From NCBI RefSeq assembly GCF_000243275.1, contig NZ_CM001437.1, positions 400,312 through 464,311 of the forward strand: a stretch of 64,000 nt of DNA, given 5' to 3'. This stretch comes from Myroides odoratus DSM 2801. GTDB taxonomy: Bacteria; Bacteroidota; Bacteroidia; Flavobacteriales; Flavobacteriaceae. Below the pieces are notes generated by a model. It ran no database searches. It had not been told where the DNA came from and worked only from the letters and a program-made list of their open reading frames with translations. Positions 28,566 to 37,799 of the stretch are shown in pieces (the stretch's first letter is position 1; every line of letters starts with the position of its first letter). The translations under genes were made by a program, and so were the position numbers.

Positions 28566-29630
28566 ATGACTTTATTATTAATTTATTTATTTTTAGCCTT
28601 AACGGTTTCTTTTATCTGCTCCATTGCAGAAGCAGTATTATTATCTACCCCTCTTGCGTTCCTGCATTCAAAATCAGATCAAGGGGATACCAAAGCAAAA
28701 GCTTTGATTCACATGAAAAAGGATATTGACAAACCTTTATCTGCCATCTTATCTTTAAATACCATTGCACACACTGTTGGAGCTGCTGGTGTTGGTGCAC
28801 AAGCCACAGCCGTTTTTGGAGAGGCTTATTTTGGTGTTATCTCTGCCCTTCTAACCTTACTCATCTTAGTATTAACTGAGATTATCCCTAAAACATTGGG
28901 TGCAAACTATTATAAATCCTTGTATAGCTCAACCGCGACTACGATTTCTAGTATGGTTATTCTCTGCTATCCTTTAGTTTTACTTTCTTCTTTCTTAACC
29001 AAACGCTTAAGTAAAAAACAACAAGAATCAAGTATTAGCCGAGAAGAGTTATCGAGTTTAGCAAGTATTGGTGAACAAGAAGGGATATTGGAAGGAAAGG
29101 AAACGAAAATCATCCAAAACTTAATCCAACTCAAAGATGTTTCGGTTTCAGCCATCTTTACTCCTCGTATTATGATGATTCACGCAGATGAAGAGCTAAG
29201 GCTTCAAGAGTTTTTAGCAAATAAAGAATTGCTTCACTTTTCGCGTATTCCTATTTATAGTGGGCAAACAGAAAATATCGTGGGATATGTACTCCGCGAC
29301 CTCATCTTTGAACACTTAGCAGACGATCAATTTGATATTCAACTAAAAGATCTAAAGCGAAACATCCTTCAGTTCAACGAGCGAACAAGCGTTTTAGAAG
29401 CTTGGACTCGATTGACGGAAAAACACGAACACATTGCCATCATTACCAATGAATACGGGGAAGTTCAGGGACTTCTAACGTTAGAAGATATCTTGGAAAC
29501 TCTTTTAGGATTTGAAATTGTCGATGAAAAGGATAAAATTGTCGATTTGAGACAATACGCCGAAGAAAGATGGAAAAGCAAACAACGCAAATACCAGTTT
29601 ATCGAAAATCATAAAAATGTTGAGGAATAG
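28566..29630 (+). CDS. CNNM (DUF21) plus CBS-domain membrane protein
   Basis: 354 residues. N-terminal CNNM transmembrane domain with three to four helices (SIAEAVLLSTP, GVGAQATAVFGEAYFG, ILVLTEIIPKTLGANYY; residues 1-165), then a CBS pair (FTPRIMMIHADEE... and ITNEYGEVQGLLTLEDILETLLG). The CorC/HlyC C-terminal domain of longer relatives such as GldE is absent. By family a Mg2+/divalent cation export or sensing protein. Own transcription unit; the 1.2-kb spacer after it is repeat-rich. Confidence 0.85.
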   Translation: MTLLLIYLFLALTVSFICSIAEAVLLSTPLAFLHSKSDQGDTKAKALIHMKKDIDKPLSAILSLNTIAHTVGAAGVGAQATAVFGEAYFGVISALLTLLILVLTEIIPKTLGANYYKSLYSSTATTISSMVILCYPLVLLSSFLTKRLSKKQQESSISREELSSLASIGEQEGILEGKETKIIQNLIQLKDVSVSAIFTPRIMMIHADEELRLQEFLANKELLHFSRIPIYSGQTENIVGYVLRDLIFEHLADDQFDIQLKDLKRNILQFNERTSVLEAWTRLTEKHEHIAIITNEYGEVQGLLTLEDILETLLGFEIVDEKDKIVDLRQYAEERWKSKQRKYQFIENHKNVEE

Positions 29631-30323
29631 GATTTGTGAAGTCGTAGGTTGCTTTTTTGCTTTTTTGATGATTTCTTCAATTAAAGAAGAATTTCTCATC
29701 ACCTCATAATCCACACCCTGTATGTCACACCGACGAAGGAGGGGTCGCATCCCGCACTCAAACCCGTAATGATGTGAGGGTTGTGTTTTGTGAGGTTTGC
29801 CCTTTGTGAGGCGGTGAGAAGATGAGGCGGTGAGGTTGTAGGTTTATCGATTAAAGAGTTTACATTTCGTCTCACCCTCTCATCGCCTCATCGCCTCACC
29901 TCCTCATCGCCCTCCATTCGCCTCTCAAAAAGAGTTCCTAGTAGTTTTGTTAGACATTCCTTCGACATTCCTTGGACAATGCTTGGAGAATACTAGGAAA
30001 ATAGGCCCTTTTGTCGAAGGAATGTCCTAGGAGAGTCCAAAGAGAGTCCAAAGAGAGTCCAAGAAGAGTTCTAGGAATACTGAAGAAACTTTATTCCTCC
30101 CTAAAATATTGTCTTAGGACCTAAACTTGGAATTAAGTTGTAAAATTATTGTTTTTAAAGAAGTTAAATCGTCGATTTTTTATTTTCGAAGGCAAAAAGT
30201 GTAGAGACCAATGGCAATTGGCCCCTGATATGAATCAACCTCGATAAAAGGAAAAAACAAAAACAAAAAATACACCCTTCACAAAGTACAAACCTCACAA
30301 AATCCTCCCTTGTGAAGTGCCTC
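29631..30323. repeat. mosaic of dispersed repeat modules
   Basis: No gene. Short modules found at other spacers in this window follow one another. TTCTTC-AATT-AAAGAAGAA at 29670-29692 recurs near 50225-50250. A 23-base module (29732-29754) returns inverted at 50136-50158 with one mismatch. The others are TGAGGTTGTAGGTTTATCGA-TTAAAGA (29830-29857), also near 48850, 55610 and 55715, and tracts of TCATCGCCTCACC. The GC content of the modules is visibly higher than that of the surrounding spacer. Confidence 0.6.
29935..30077. repeat. complex inverted-repeat element with 11-bp triplicate
   Basis: TTCCTAGTA (29935-29943) pairs with TACTAGGAA (29991-29999). A 15-base arm (29953-29967) pairs perfectly with 30012-30026. 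GAGAGTCCAAA is repeated three times in tandem (30031-30063, last copy ending G), complementary in part to CCTTGGAC at 29970-29977. CTAGGA recurs four times. The pairings overlap, so alternative folds are possible. No open frame. Confidence 0.6.
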
Positions 30324-30614
30324 ATCGCCTTTTTTTCATAATTTCTCTAGTTACTTGGCAAATTACCATTTGCCACTACGGAACTTTACATCACACACCG
30401 CCTCATCTTATCATCGCCTTATCGCCTTTTTTTCAGAATTTATCTTGTTACTTGGCAAATTACCATTTGCCACTACGGAACTTTACATCACACACCACCT
30501 CATCTTCTCATCGCCTTATCGCCTTTTTTTCAGAATTTATCTTGTTACTTGGCAAATTACCATTTGCCACTACGGAACTTTACATCACACACCGCCTCAT
30601 CTTCTCATCGCCTC
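30324..30614. repeat. 97-bp tandem repeat, three copies
   Basis: Copies at 30324-30420, 30421-30517 and 30518-30614, nearly identical, the first the most diverged (TTTCTCTAG against TTTATCTTG). Each holds a perfect 7-bp hairpin GGCAAAT-TACC-ATTTGCC and the TCATCGCC module at its junction. No spacers, so not CRISPR. Frames through it only translate the repeat. Confidence 0.85.
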
Positions 30615-30843
30615 ACCAATCTCACCCTCTCACTATTAAATGATATTGCGTCATTTATTTACAACAACAACTTCTCCTCTTGCAAACTTTGGCTTTGGTA
30701 TAAAAAAAAGACCCCATAATATTTTTATTTACCAGATTTTTTTTGTCAATTAGCGTATGACAGAAGGGCAACTTTTACCAACTAGGTATGCTTTTTGCCT
30801 TAGTTTATGTATAAAAACAAATAATCACCTAAATTCAGTTAAT
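30615..30843. other. clpC upstream region
   Basis: 229 bases between the tandem repeat and the clpC ATG. A long T run (30728-30735) ends in TTTTG, but no clean TAnnTTTG box could be placed. No heat-shock CIRCE element or CtsR heptads were seen. Confidence 0.35.
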
Positions 30844-33402
30844 ATGGACGAAAATTTTTCACAAGAAATAAAAGATGTTATTTCCTTTAGTAAGGACGAG
30901 GCATTACGTCTAGGTCATGACTTTATTGGAACTGAGCACTTTTTGTTAGCCTTATTGAGAATTGAGCAAGGTGAAGCGTCAACGATTCTCCAAAATTTAG
31001 AAGTCGACATTGATTTTTTACGACATAAAGTTGAGAATTTAACACCTTATTCTACCACCAAGACAGCAGTAAACGAGAAAGGATCCCTATATCTTACCAA
31101 GCAAGCAGAAAGAGCTTTGCGCTTAACCTATTTAGAAGTTAAAGTATTCAAGAACATTGAAGTTACTTCTGCCCATTTGCTATTGTGTATTTTAAAGAAC
31201 AACGAAGATCCTATTACTCAAATCCTCAACAAAATGAATGTGGATTATGAGAATGTAAAGAAATATTATGTAGAATTTCTTTCTGAAGAGAAGACAGAAT
31301 CAGATAGTGAAGATATCTTCCACAGTCCCAAAGCGGAGACTTTTGAAGAATCAGGACAAAATGACAGTTCAAGTAGCAAAAAATCTGACACTCAATCTAC
31401 TCCACCAAATAAAAAGAGTAAAACTCCGGTATTAGACAATTTTGGTAGAGATTTAACAGAGATGGCTATTGAAGGCAAATTAGATCCTGTTGTTGGGCGT
31501 GAGAAAGAAATTGAGCGCGTTTCACAGATTTTGAGCCGTAGAAAGAAAAACAACCCGTTATTAATTGGTGAGCCAGGCGTTGGTAAATCAGCTATTGCGG
31601 AGGGGTTAGCTCTAAAGATTATCCAGAAAAAAGTTTCTCGTGTTTTATTCAACAAACGCGTCGTAACGTTAGATTTAGCGAGCTTAGTAGCAGGAACGAA
31701 ATACAGAGGACAATTCGAAGAGCGCATGAAAGCGGTCATGAATGAGCTAGAAAAAAATACGGACATCATTTTGTTCATTGATGAAATTCACACCATTGTT
31801 GGTGCGGGTGGAGCAACTGGATCATTAGATGCTTCGAATATGTTCAAGCCTGCTTTGGCGAGAGGGGAAATCCAATGTATTGGTGCCACAACGCTAGACG
31901 AATTCAGACAGCACATTGAAAAGGACGGAGCTTTAGAGCGTCGTTTCCAAAAAGTATTGGTAGAGCCTACTTCGGTAGATGAAACCATTATTATTTTGAA
32001 CAACATTAAGGACAAATATGAGAGTCACCATAACGTTAGTTATACGGATGCAGCTATTGAGGCTTGTGTGAAATTGACTAATCGTTATATGACGGATCGA
32101 TTCTTACCAGACAAGGCCATTGATGCTTTGGATGAAGTAGGATCTCGTGTGCACATCACCAATATTAATGTACCTCAAAACATACTCAACTTAGAACAAG
32201 AATTAGAAGAAGTTCGCGAGAACAAAAACCTAATGGTTCAAAAGCAGAAATATGAAGAAGCAGCCAATCTAAGGGATAAAGAGAAAAACATCGAAAAAGA
32301 ACTTGAGATTGCGCAAGAAGCATGGGAAAAAGAGGTAAAAGACAATCGCATTCTCATCACAGAAGATGATGTTGCGGATGTTGTATCGATGATGACGGGA
32401 ATTCCAGTGAATCGAATTGCTGAAAAAGAGATTACCAAATTAGCGAACCTACCGGCTATTATAAAAGGAAAAGTAATTGGACAAGACGAGGCAGTTGGAA
32501 AAATTGCCAAAGCTATTCAACGCAATCGCGCGGGGTTAAAAGACCCGAACAAACCGATTGGATCCTTTATCTTTTTAGGTCAAACCGGGGTTGGTAAAAC
32601 GCAATTGGCCAAAGTTATTGCTAAAGAGCTTTTTGATTCTGAAGATGCCTTAATTCGCATCGATATGAGTGAATACATGGAGAAATTTGCTTTATCTCGT
32701 TTGATTGGAGCGCCTCCAGGATATGTTGGTTATGAAGAAGGAGGTCAATTAACAGAGAAAATCCGCAGAAAACCATACAGTGTTATTCTATTTGATGAAA
32801 TTGAAAAAGCACACCCTGATATCTTCAATATGTTGTTACAAGTTTTAGATGATGGGCATTTAACGGATAGCTTAGGTCGTAAAGTCGATTTTAGAAATAC
32901 GATTATTGTGATGACTTCCAACATTGGAGTTCGTCAATTGAAAGATTTTGGACAAGGCGTTGGGTTTGGTACACAAGCTCGTAAGGAGCAAACGGATCAA
33001 CACAGTAAATCAGTGATTGAAAGTGCATTGAAAAAGGCCTTTGCTCCTGAATTCTTAAACAGAATTGATGATATTGTTGTTTTCAACTCGTTAGAGAAGG
33101 AACACATTCACTCTATTATTGACATTGAGTTGGCTAAATTATTCCAACGCATTGATGATTTAGGGTATAAATTGAACTTAACAGATAAAGCGAAGAATTT
33201 TATTGCGGAAAAAGGGTTTGATAAACAATATGGAGCGCGACCATTAAAACGAGCGATTCAGAAGTATATTGAAGATCCAATTGCCGAAGAAATTGTAAAC
33301 GCCAAGCTCACTGTAGGAGATACCATTACATTGGATGCGCCTAAAGATGAAAAAGGAGAAGCTTTACTGATTAAAATAAAAACAAAAAAACCTGCTAATT
33401 AG
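30844..33402 (+). CDS. clpC: ATP-dependent Clp protease ATP-binding subunit ClpC
   Basis: 852 residues from the ATG at 30844 (MDENFSQEIKDVISFSKDEA); 29 upstream in-frame codons lack family similarity. Two Clp_N repeats (about 1-145), AAA+ domain 1 with Walker A GEPGVGKS (242-249) and ILFIDEIHT, the UVR motif (KQKYEEAANLRDKEK), AAA+ domain 2 with Walker A GQTGVGKT (579-586) and VILFDEIEKAHPD, and the C-terminal small domain. Unfoldase that feeds ClpP. Monocistronic, with a terminator at its stop codon. Confidence 0.96.
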   Translation: MDENFSQEIKDVISFSKDEALRLGHDFIGTEHFLLALLRIEQGEASTILQNLEVDIDFLRHKVENLTPYSTTKTAVNEKGSLYLTKQAERALRLTYLEVKVFKNIEVTSAHLLLCILKNNEDPITQILNKMNVDYENVKKYYVEFLSEEKTESDSEDIFHSPKAETFEESGQNDSSSSKKSDTQSTPPNKKSKTPVLDNFGRDLTEMAIEGKLDPVVGREKEIERVSQILSRRKKNNPLLIGEPGVGKSAIAEGLALKIIQKKVSRVLFNKRVVTLDLASLVAGTKYRGQFEERMKAVMNELEKNTDIILFIDEIHTIVGAGGATGSLDASNMFKPALARGEIQCIGATTLDEFRQHIEKDGALERRFQKVLVEPTSVDETIIILNNIKDKYESHHNVSYTDAAIEACVKLTNRYMTDRFLPDKAIDALDEVGSRVHITNINVPQNILNLEQELEEVRENKNLMVQKQKYEEAANLRDKEKNIEKELEIAQEAWEKEVKDNRILITEDDVADVVSMMTGIPVNRIAEKEITKLANLPAIIKGKVIGQDEAVGKIAKAIQRNRAGLKDPNKPIGSFIFLGQTGVGKTQLAKVIAKELFDSEDALIRIDMSEYMEKFALSRLIGAPPGYVGYEEGGQLTEKIRRKPYSVILFDEIEKAHPDIFNMLLQVLDDGHLTDSLGRKVDFRNTIIVMTSNIGVRQLKDFGQGVGFGTQARKEQTDQHSKSVIESALKKAFAPEFLNRIDDIVVFNSLEKEHIHSIIDIELAKLFQRIDDLGYKLNLTDKAKNFIAEKGFDKQYGARPLKRAIQKYIEDPIAEEIVNAKLTVGDTITLDAPKDEKGEALLIKIKTKKPAN

Positions 33403-33413
33403 CAGGTTTTTCC
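33385..33413 (+). terminator. clpC terminator overlapping its stop codon
   Basis: Stem AAACCTGCTAA/TTAGCAGGTTT followed by TTCCTTTTT. The clpC stop TAG is part of the 3' arm. Confidence 0.85.
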
Positions 33414-33547
33414 TTTTTCTATCTTAGTGGTTTTTAGACTAAAGATAATAGACATGTTATTTAATCGTTATTTTTTATTTTTTTATCTTTATTACATCAT
33501 AGCAATTGCTTTAAAGTAGTACTTTCGCGGTTGCATAATTAAATAAA

Positions 33548-34912
33548 ATGGTAGATAAACTCATTGTTGGTAGTGAAGAATGGTGTTCTTTCTCTACATT
33601 AAATATCCCAGCGATTAAAGCTCGCGTAGATTCTGGAGCAAAGACTTCTGCTTTACATGCGGTAAACATTAGTGCTTTTGAAAAAGACGGTGAAAAATGG
33701 GTCAAGTTTGATGTAAATCCTTTACAAAATAATGGCAAGACCATTATACATTGTGAAGCCAAAATGGTGGATAAGAGAATCGTCAAAAGCTCTAGTGGAT
33801 CTAGAGAATCTCGCTATGTTATCAAAACCACCCTTGTTTTGGGTGAAACTTCTTGGGATATTGAATTAACCCTAACCAATAGAGACTCTATGGGGTATCG
33901 CATGCTATTGGGACGAGAAGCGATGGGCGGTCGTATTTTAGTTGATCCTGAAAAGCACTTTTTATTGGGTCAACCGACAGTAGAAAAACTAGATGAATAC
34001 TACAATAAACCCAAAGAAGCTAAAAGTGGCTTGAGAATTGGGTTATTAGCTAGTAATCCAGACTTATACAGTAACCAACGTATTATTGAAGCAGGAGAAT
34101 TAAGAGGGCATGAAATGCACTTCTTAAACCTGAAATACTGTTACATGAAATTGGATGCGAATCAACCTGAAATTCACTATAGAGGGGGACGCGTATTGAA
34201 TGATTTTGACGCCGTTATTCCACGTATTAGACCGAGTATGACGTACTATGGTTGTGCGTTAACGCGTCATTTCGAATCGCTAAAAGTATACAGTTTGAAT
34301 AGCGCTGCAGCTATTGCACAATCGAGAGATAAATTATTCTCTTTGCAATTGCTTTTAAATCACGGAATTGACATTCCTACAACGGGATTTGCTAACTCTC
34401 CTTTGGACACAAACGACTTGATTAAAATGGTGGGTGGAAGTCCGCTAATTGTCAAATTATTAGAAGGTACACAAGGAAAAGGGGTCGTATTAGCAGAGAC
34501 AAAGAAAGCAGCAGAAAGTGTAATCAATGCTTTCAAGAGCTTAAATGCCAATATTTTAGTTCAAGAATTCATCAAAGAAGCGAATGGAAAAGACATTCGT
34601 TGTTTTGTGGTGGATGGCAAAGTAGTTGCTGCGATTCAACGTGAAGCTGTTCCTGGAGAATTCAGAGCGAATATCCACTTAGGAGGAACTGCTTCAATCA
34701 TCAAAGTAACTCCAGAGGAAAAACGCATTGCTATTCGCGCAGCGAAAGCGATGAATTTAAAAGTAGCGGGTGTTGATATCATTCGTTCAGCTAAGGGTCC
34801 TTTGTTGTTAGAAGTGAACTCTTCACCTGGATTGGAAGGTATTGAAGGCGCAACGAATAAAGATATTGCCTCTGAGATGATTAAAGCAATCGAAAAACAA
34901 GTTAAATGGTAA
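33548..34912 (+). CDS. rimK: fusion of an aspartic-protease-like (RimK-associated) domain and RimK ATP-grasp ligase
   Basis: 454 residues. Residues 1-145 match the retropepsin-like domain often encoded beside rimK (catalytic-type [12 protein letters not shown], then [19 protein letters not shown]). Residues 165-454 are a RimK-type ATP-grasp ligase ([74 protein letters not shown]). RimK adds glutamates to ribosomal protein S6 in E. coli; the substrate here is not shown. One chain holding both domains suggests linked modification and trimming (inference). Confidence 0.88.
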   Translation: MVDKLIVGSEEWCSFSTLNIPAIKARVDSGAKTSALHAVNISAFEKDGEKWVKFDVNPLQNNGKTIIHCEAKMVDKRIVKSSSGSRESRYVIKTTLVLGETSWDIELTLTNRDSMGYRMLLGREAMGGRILVDPEKHFLLGQPTVEKLDEYYNKPKEAKSGLRIGLLASNPDLYSNQRIIEAGELRGHEMHFLNLKYCYMKLDANQPEIHYRGGRVLNDFDAVIPRIRPSMTYYGCALTRHFESLKVYSLNSAAAIAQSRDKLFSLQLLLNHGIDIPTTGFANSPLDTNDLIKMVGGSPLIVKLLEGTQGKGVVLAETKKAAESVINAFKSLNANILVQEFIKEANGKDIRCFVVDGKVVAAIQREAVPGEFRANIHLGGTASIIKVTPEEKRIAIRAAKAMNLKVAGVDIIRSAKGPLLLEVNSSPGLEGIEGATNKDIASEMIKAIEKQVKW

Positions 34913-34936
34913 AGAAATAGCCTCGTGCTATTTCTT
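34912..34936 (+). terminator. weak hairpin after rimK
   Basis: Stem AAGAAATAG/CTATTTCTT with loop CCTCGTG right at the rimK stop. There is no proper T run behind it, so it may attenuate or only protect the 3' end. Confidence 0.4.
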
Positions 34937-34964
34937 ACCTTCATTATAAACGCACCTTGTATTT

Positions 34965-36113
34965 ATGAACCCATCAACAACTGGCTGGATAAAAAAATAC
35001 TTCGCTGAACAAGATAAATACGCCATTTTCAAAGCTACTGATACCAAAACGTTAGCACATGAAATAAGAGCGACTGGTTTTAGTTTTGGTCAAATCAATG
35101 CTAGTGGATTTCCTGAGATTTACACTACATTTAAGTATACCCAAGAGGAATTTGCTAAAATCTGCTTCTTACAGCTATTAGAAAAGATTTACTTCTTTAA
35201 GTATCCGACGCATACCACCGATGAATTCATCAGTCGATTGCTTGATTTTTACCAGTTATTTGTACCACATAAGACCAATTTCTTCACGAGTTTATTTGAA
35301 GATAAAAACACCTATGCTCGTTTAGAACACCTCTTTGCCATTAAGTGGAAAGAAAACTTCTTTTCACAGTCTAAGAGCAATAATATTGTGTTGAATTTAC
35401 TTGTTCTGTCTATTTATCTCTTGACTTTTGAGACGTACTTAGCTGGGAAAATTCACCCGAATCTATACCATGTTTACTTGGAAGATTTGATTCAATCCAT
35501 CTTGAATCGCACCCAACCGCAACAGCACACGGAAGTTCTTTTATCCGAAAATCCGAATGACTTTGCCATTGATGAGATTATGGAAGTGCAATCTTCTTAT
35601 TTGGAATCGAGTTTACTCTTGGATATTGTGATGTGTAGTTCTTGGAATAATGAAGTAAAGACATTGGAATTACCTGATTTTTCTGTGGAGCCATTCAGTA
35701 GATTAGCCTTTACTACAGAACAAATCGAGGATAGTCGTTTGTGTTTTATGCTTTTCTTACAGCAAAATGATTACAACTACTTCTATTTAAAATCATCGAA
35801 TTTATTCAACAATATGATTAATAATTCGACCAATTATGTCGAGTTTTTAGTTGGACGCAATAAGGGAAGAATTCTAAAGGAAATTCAGAAAAACAAGCAA
35901 TTGATGCAGTTATTGATGGATTCAACCCATCGAAATTTAGATATACAAGAAAAGAAATTGATTAAGAAACAAACCTTAGAGGTGATTAAAACAATTCCTT
36001 CTCTTGCTATATTTTTATTACCAGGTGGTACGATATTACTCCCTATAATTTTAAAATTTATCCCTTCACTCCTGCCCTCCTCATTCAATGAGAATTTGGA
36101 TTCAGAGGATTAA
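34965..36113 (+). CDS. LETM1-related biofilm-associated protein
   Basis: 382 residues. The C-terminal 60 residues resemble the LETM1 core: QTLEVIKTIPSLAIFLLPGG followed by a hydrophobic segment rich in proline (LLPIILKFIPSLLPSSF). The first 320 residues are helical with no known catalytic motif. Flavobacterial proteins of this architecture are named LETM1-related biofilm-associated from mutant work; I rely on recall for that name. The stop overlaps the end of the convergent carbonic anhydrase gene by four bases. Confidence 0.75.
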   Translation: MNPSTTGWIKKYFAEQDKYAIFKATDTKTLAHEIRATGFSFGQINASGFPEIYTTFKYTQEEFAKICFLQLLEKIYFFKYPTHTTDEFISRLLDFYQLFVPHKTNFFTSLFEDKNTYARLEHLFAIKWKENFFSQSKSNNIVLNLLVLSIYLLTFETYLAGKIHPNLYHVYLEDLIQSILNRTQPQQHTEVLLSENPNDFAIDEIMEVQSSYLESSLLLDIVMCSSWNNEVKTLELPDFSVEPFSRLAFTTEQIEDSRLCFMLFLQQNDYNYFYLKSSNLFNNMINNSTNYVEFLVGRNKGRILKEIQKNKQLMQLLMDSTHRNLDIQEKKLIKKQTLEVIKTIPSLAIFLLPGGTILLPIILKFIPSLLPSSFNENLDSED

Positions 36114-36760
36114 ATTTTTTTGAAACGAAGTTGATAAACTTCGTCAAGATCTTGATTATTGGTTACGTTTACTTCTAAATCGGTCACATAGCCCGAATTT
36201 AGTCCGTAAACCCATCCGTGAATGCTCAAGTCTTGGTTTCTTGCCCAAGCCCCTTGTACGATTGATGTTTTTGCTAAATCGTACACTTGTTCTTGCACGT
36301 TTAATTCTACAAATCGGTTGAATCGCTCCGTGGTATCTTCAATACCATCTAATTCCACATTGTGCAAGCGGTAAACAGTTTTGATGTGTCTGATCCAGTT
36401 GTCAATCAATCCGTAAGATTCATTTTTCATTGCAGCTTCTACTCCACCACATCCATAATGTCCACATACAATGATGTTGGTTACTTTTAGGATATTCACC
36501 GCGTAATCTAGCACGCTCAACATATTCATGTCCGAGTGGATAACCATATTAGCGATATTACGGTGTACAAATACATCCCCCGGTTCCGCCCCAATAATTT
36601 CGTTTGCTGGTACCCGGCTATCCGAACAACCAATCCATAACACGGGTGGTGTTTGTCTATGGCAAAGGCGCTTAAAATATTCTGGATTTATGGCTAGTTT
36701 TTCTTCTACCCAAGCTTTGTTATTCTCTAATATTTTTTTGTAAAATTCGTTGTGTTTCAA
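36110..36760 (-). CDS. can: beta-class carbonic anhydrase
   Basis: 216 residues. Zinc ligands and dyad are intact: WIGCSDSRVPANEI (Cys, Asp-Arg), HRNIAN, and VCGHYGCGGVEAA (His, Cys). Interconverts CO2 and bicarbonate. The start codon is TTG at 36760, supported by a GAGGAA Shine-Dalgarno six bases upstream and by homology at residue 1 (MKHNEFYKKILENNKAWVEE). It lies 11 bases after a second carbonic anhydrase gene, evidently in one operon. Confidence 0.93.
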   Translation of the reverse strand: MKHNEFYKKILENNKAWVEEKLAINPEYFKRLCHRQTPPVLWIGCSDSRVPANEIIGAEPGDVFVHRNIANMVIHSDMNMLSVLDYAVNILKVTNIIVCGHYGCGGVEAAMKNESYGLIDNWIRHIKTVYRLHNVELDGIEDTTERFNRFVELNVQEQVYDLAKTSIVQGAWARNQDLSIHGWVYGLNSGYVTDLEVNVTNNQDLDEVYQLRFKKI

Positions 36761-36771
36761 AACTTCCTCTT

Positions 36772-37410
36772 TTATTCAACAAACATTTCTTTGACGAAAT
36801 CTACTTCTCCCGTTTCCACTTTGTAAAAAGCACCTACAATACCGATTTCTCCTTTTTCATACATTTCACAAAGTACCGTACTTTTAGTCAAAATATGATT
36901 AATGGTGTATTCCACATTGTAAAACGCAACCATATCAACCCCTTCTTTCGACTTAATATCCAAATCAGGGTAGTATTTTTTTACGTGTTCAACGGCAGGA
37001 TCTACTTTAGCTAATAAGTTGCTTAAATGGCCTAATTTTACGTCTTTACACGCTCCTGTGATTGCACCACAGTGTGAATGTCCCAAAACCATAATCAATT
37101 TAGAACCTGCTAATTTACAAGCGAATTCCATCGAACCGATAATATCTTCATTCAATACATTTCCAGCGATACGCGTACTAAATACATCGCCCAATCCTTG
37201 GTCGAAAATAAGTTCAGCAGAAGTACGGCTATCGATACAGCTTAGGATAATAGCGAAAGGAAATTGGCTCTCTTTAGTTTCATTTACTTGCTCCAGTAAA
37301 TTAGCATGTGCTTTTAAATTTTCAACAAAGCGTTTGTTTCCTTCTTTTAAAAAAGACAGCGCCATTTGCGGAGTCATTGACTTTTGATCGTCTATATTAT
37401 GTAGTCTCAT
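36772..37410 (-). CDS. second beta-class carbonic anhydrase, divergent
   Basis: 212 residues from the ATG at 37410 (MRLHNIDDQKSMTPQMALSF); an upstream TTG start is unlikely. Zinc ligands AIILSCIDSRTSAELIF and VLGHSHCGAITGA are present. It belongs to another branch than its downstream neighbour (different N terminus and active-site flanks), so this is an old paralogue rather than a recent duplication. First gene of the two-gene operon. Confidence 0.9.
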   Translation of the reverse strand: MRLHNIDDQKSMTPQMALSFLKEGNKRFVENLKAHANLLEQVNETKESQFPFAIILSCIDSRTSAELIFDQGLGDVFSTRIAGNVLNEDIIGSMEFACKLAGSKLIMVLGHSHCGAITGACKDVKLGHLSNLLAKVDPAVEHVKKYYPDLDIKSKEGVDMVAFYNVEYTINHILTKSTVLCEMYEKGEIGIVGAFYKVETGEVDFVKEMFVE

Positions 37411-37638
37411 TTTTACGCGATTTGTACGATAATAATTCGAAACAAATGTAACCAAAAATGACTTTTAAAATATAAATAAAGCAATAAACCTCTATATTTT
37501 TATCAATTTAAAAAAAACATAACAGTTTTTAAGGATTTTATGGCTCTATATGTTTCAGTTCCAATTCATATAAAGGTGTATTTGCTCGGGATTACTAAAA
37601 ATCACATAATCGTTAAGGGAAATATAAAAAAGAGAAAA

Positions 37639-37671
37639 TTTGTATAGATTCAAAAATAGTTAATACATTTG
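37639..37671 (+). promoter_or_regulatory. metK promoter
   Basis: TTTG (37639-37642), 21 bases, TACATTTG (37664-37671): a close match to the Bacteroidota consensus. It starts transcription near 37677, just before the SAM-II aptamer. Confidence 0.75.
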
Positions 37672-37683
37672 CAAAGAATTTCA

Positions 37684-37735
37684 CGGGAGGAAAAATTTGT
37701 ACTGATTGCAACCTCGGTAAAAAATGCTAAAGCAG
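37684..37735 (+). promoter_or_regulatory. SAM-II riboswitch of metK
   Basis: The leader carries the SAM-II core: P1 GAGG/CCTC (37687-37690 with 37712-37715), the ATTTG and TTGCAACC joining segments, and the conserved AAAAAATGCTAAAG that forms the pseudoknot strand (37720-37732). Placement in front of S-adenosylmethionine synthetase fits feedback repression. SAM-II is a known class in Bacteroidota and Alphaproteobacteria. No SAM-I-type four-way junction is present. Confidence 0.88.
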
Positions 37736-37752
37736 AATATATTGTATCTTCA

Positions 37753-37775
37753 CTTTAGCCATTTCCTCTTTTTTT
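37753..37775 (+). promoter_or_regulatory. expression-platform strand of the metK riboswitch
   Basis: CTTTAGC (37753-37759) is the exact complement of the aptamer strand GCTAAAG (37726-37732). TTTCCTC (37762-37768) is the complement of GAGGAAA (37687-37693). Between them AGCCAT (37757-37762) is the complement of the metK start ATGGCT (37800-37805). So one strand can pair with the aptamer or with the start codon. The following T run (37769-37775) could also make the first fold a terminator. Confidence 0.55.
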
Positions 37776-37799
37776 AAAACATTAAAAAAAACAAATCAT

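Noticed and set aside
30324..30614. CRISPR-like array
   Set aside because: Period is 97 with full-length identity and no variable spacers; no cas genes in the window.
30317..30643. Open frames of 94-108 codons across the tandem repeat (both forward frames)
   Set aside because: They only translate the 97-bp repeat in different frames, lack any start signal and have no protein-like composition.
30757..30843. 29-residue N-terminal extension of ClpC
   Set aside because: ClpC proteins begin at the MDENFS-like position; the extension has no similarity and an ATG with proper context occurs at 30844.
37726..37775. Simple transcription terminator as the metK riboswitch platform
   Set aside because: The hairpin uses the aptamer's own pseudoknot strand, so SAM binding would prevent it and raise expression, the opposite of expected feedback; start-codon pairing explains the layout better.
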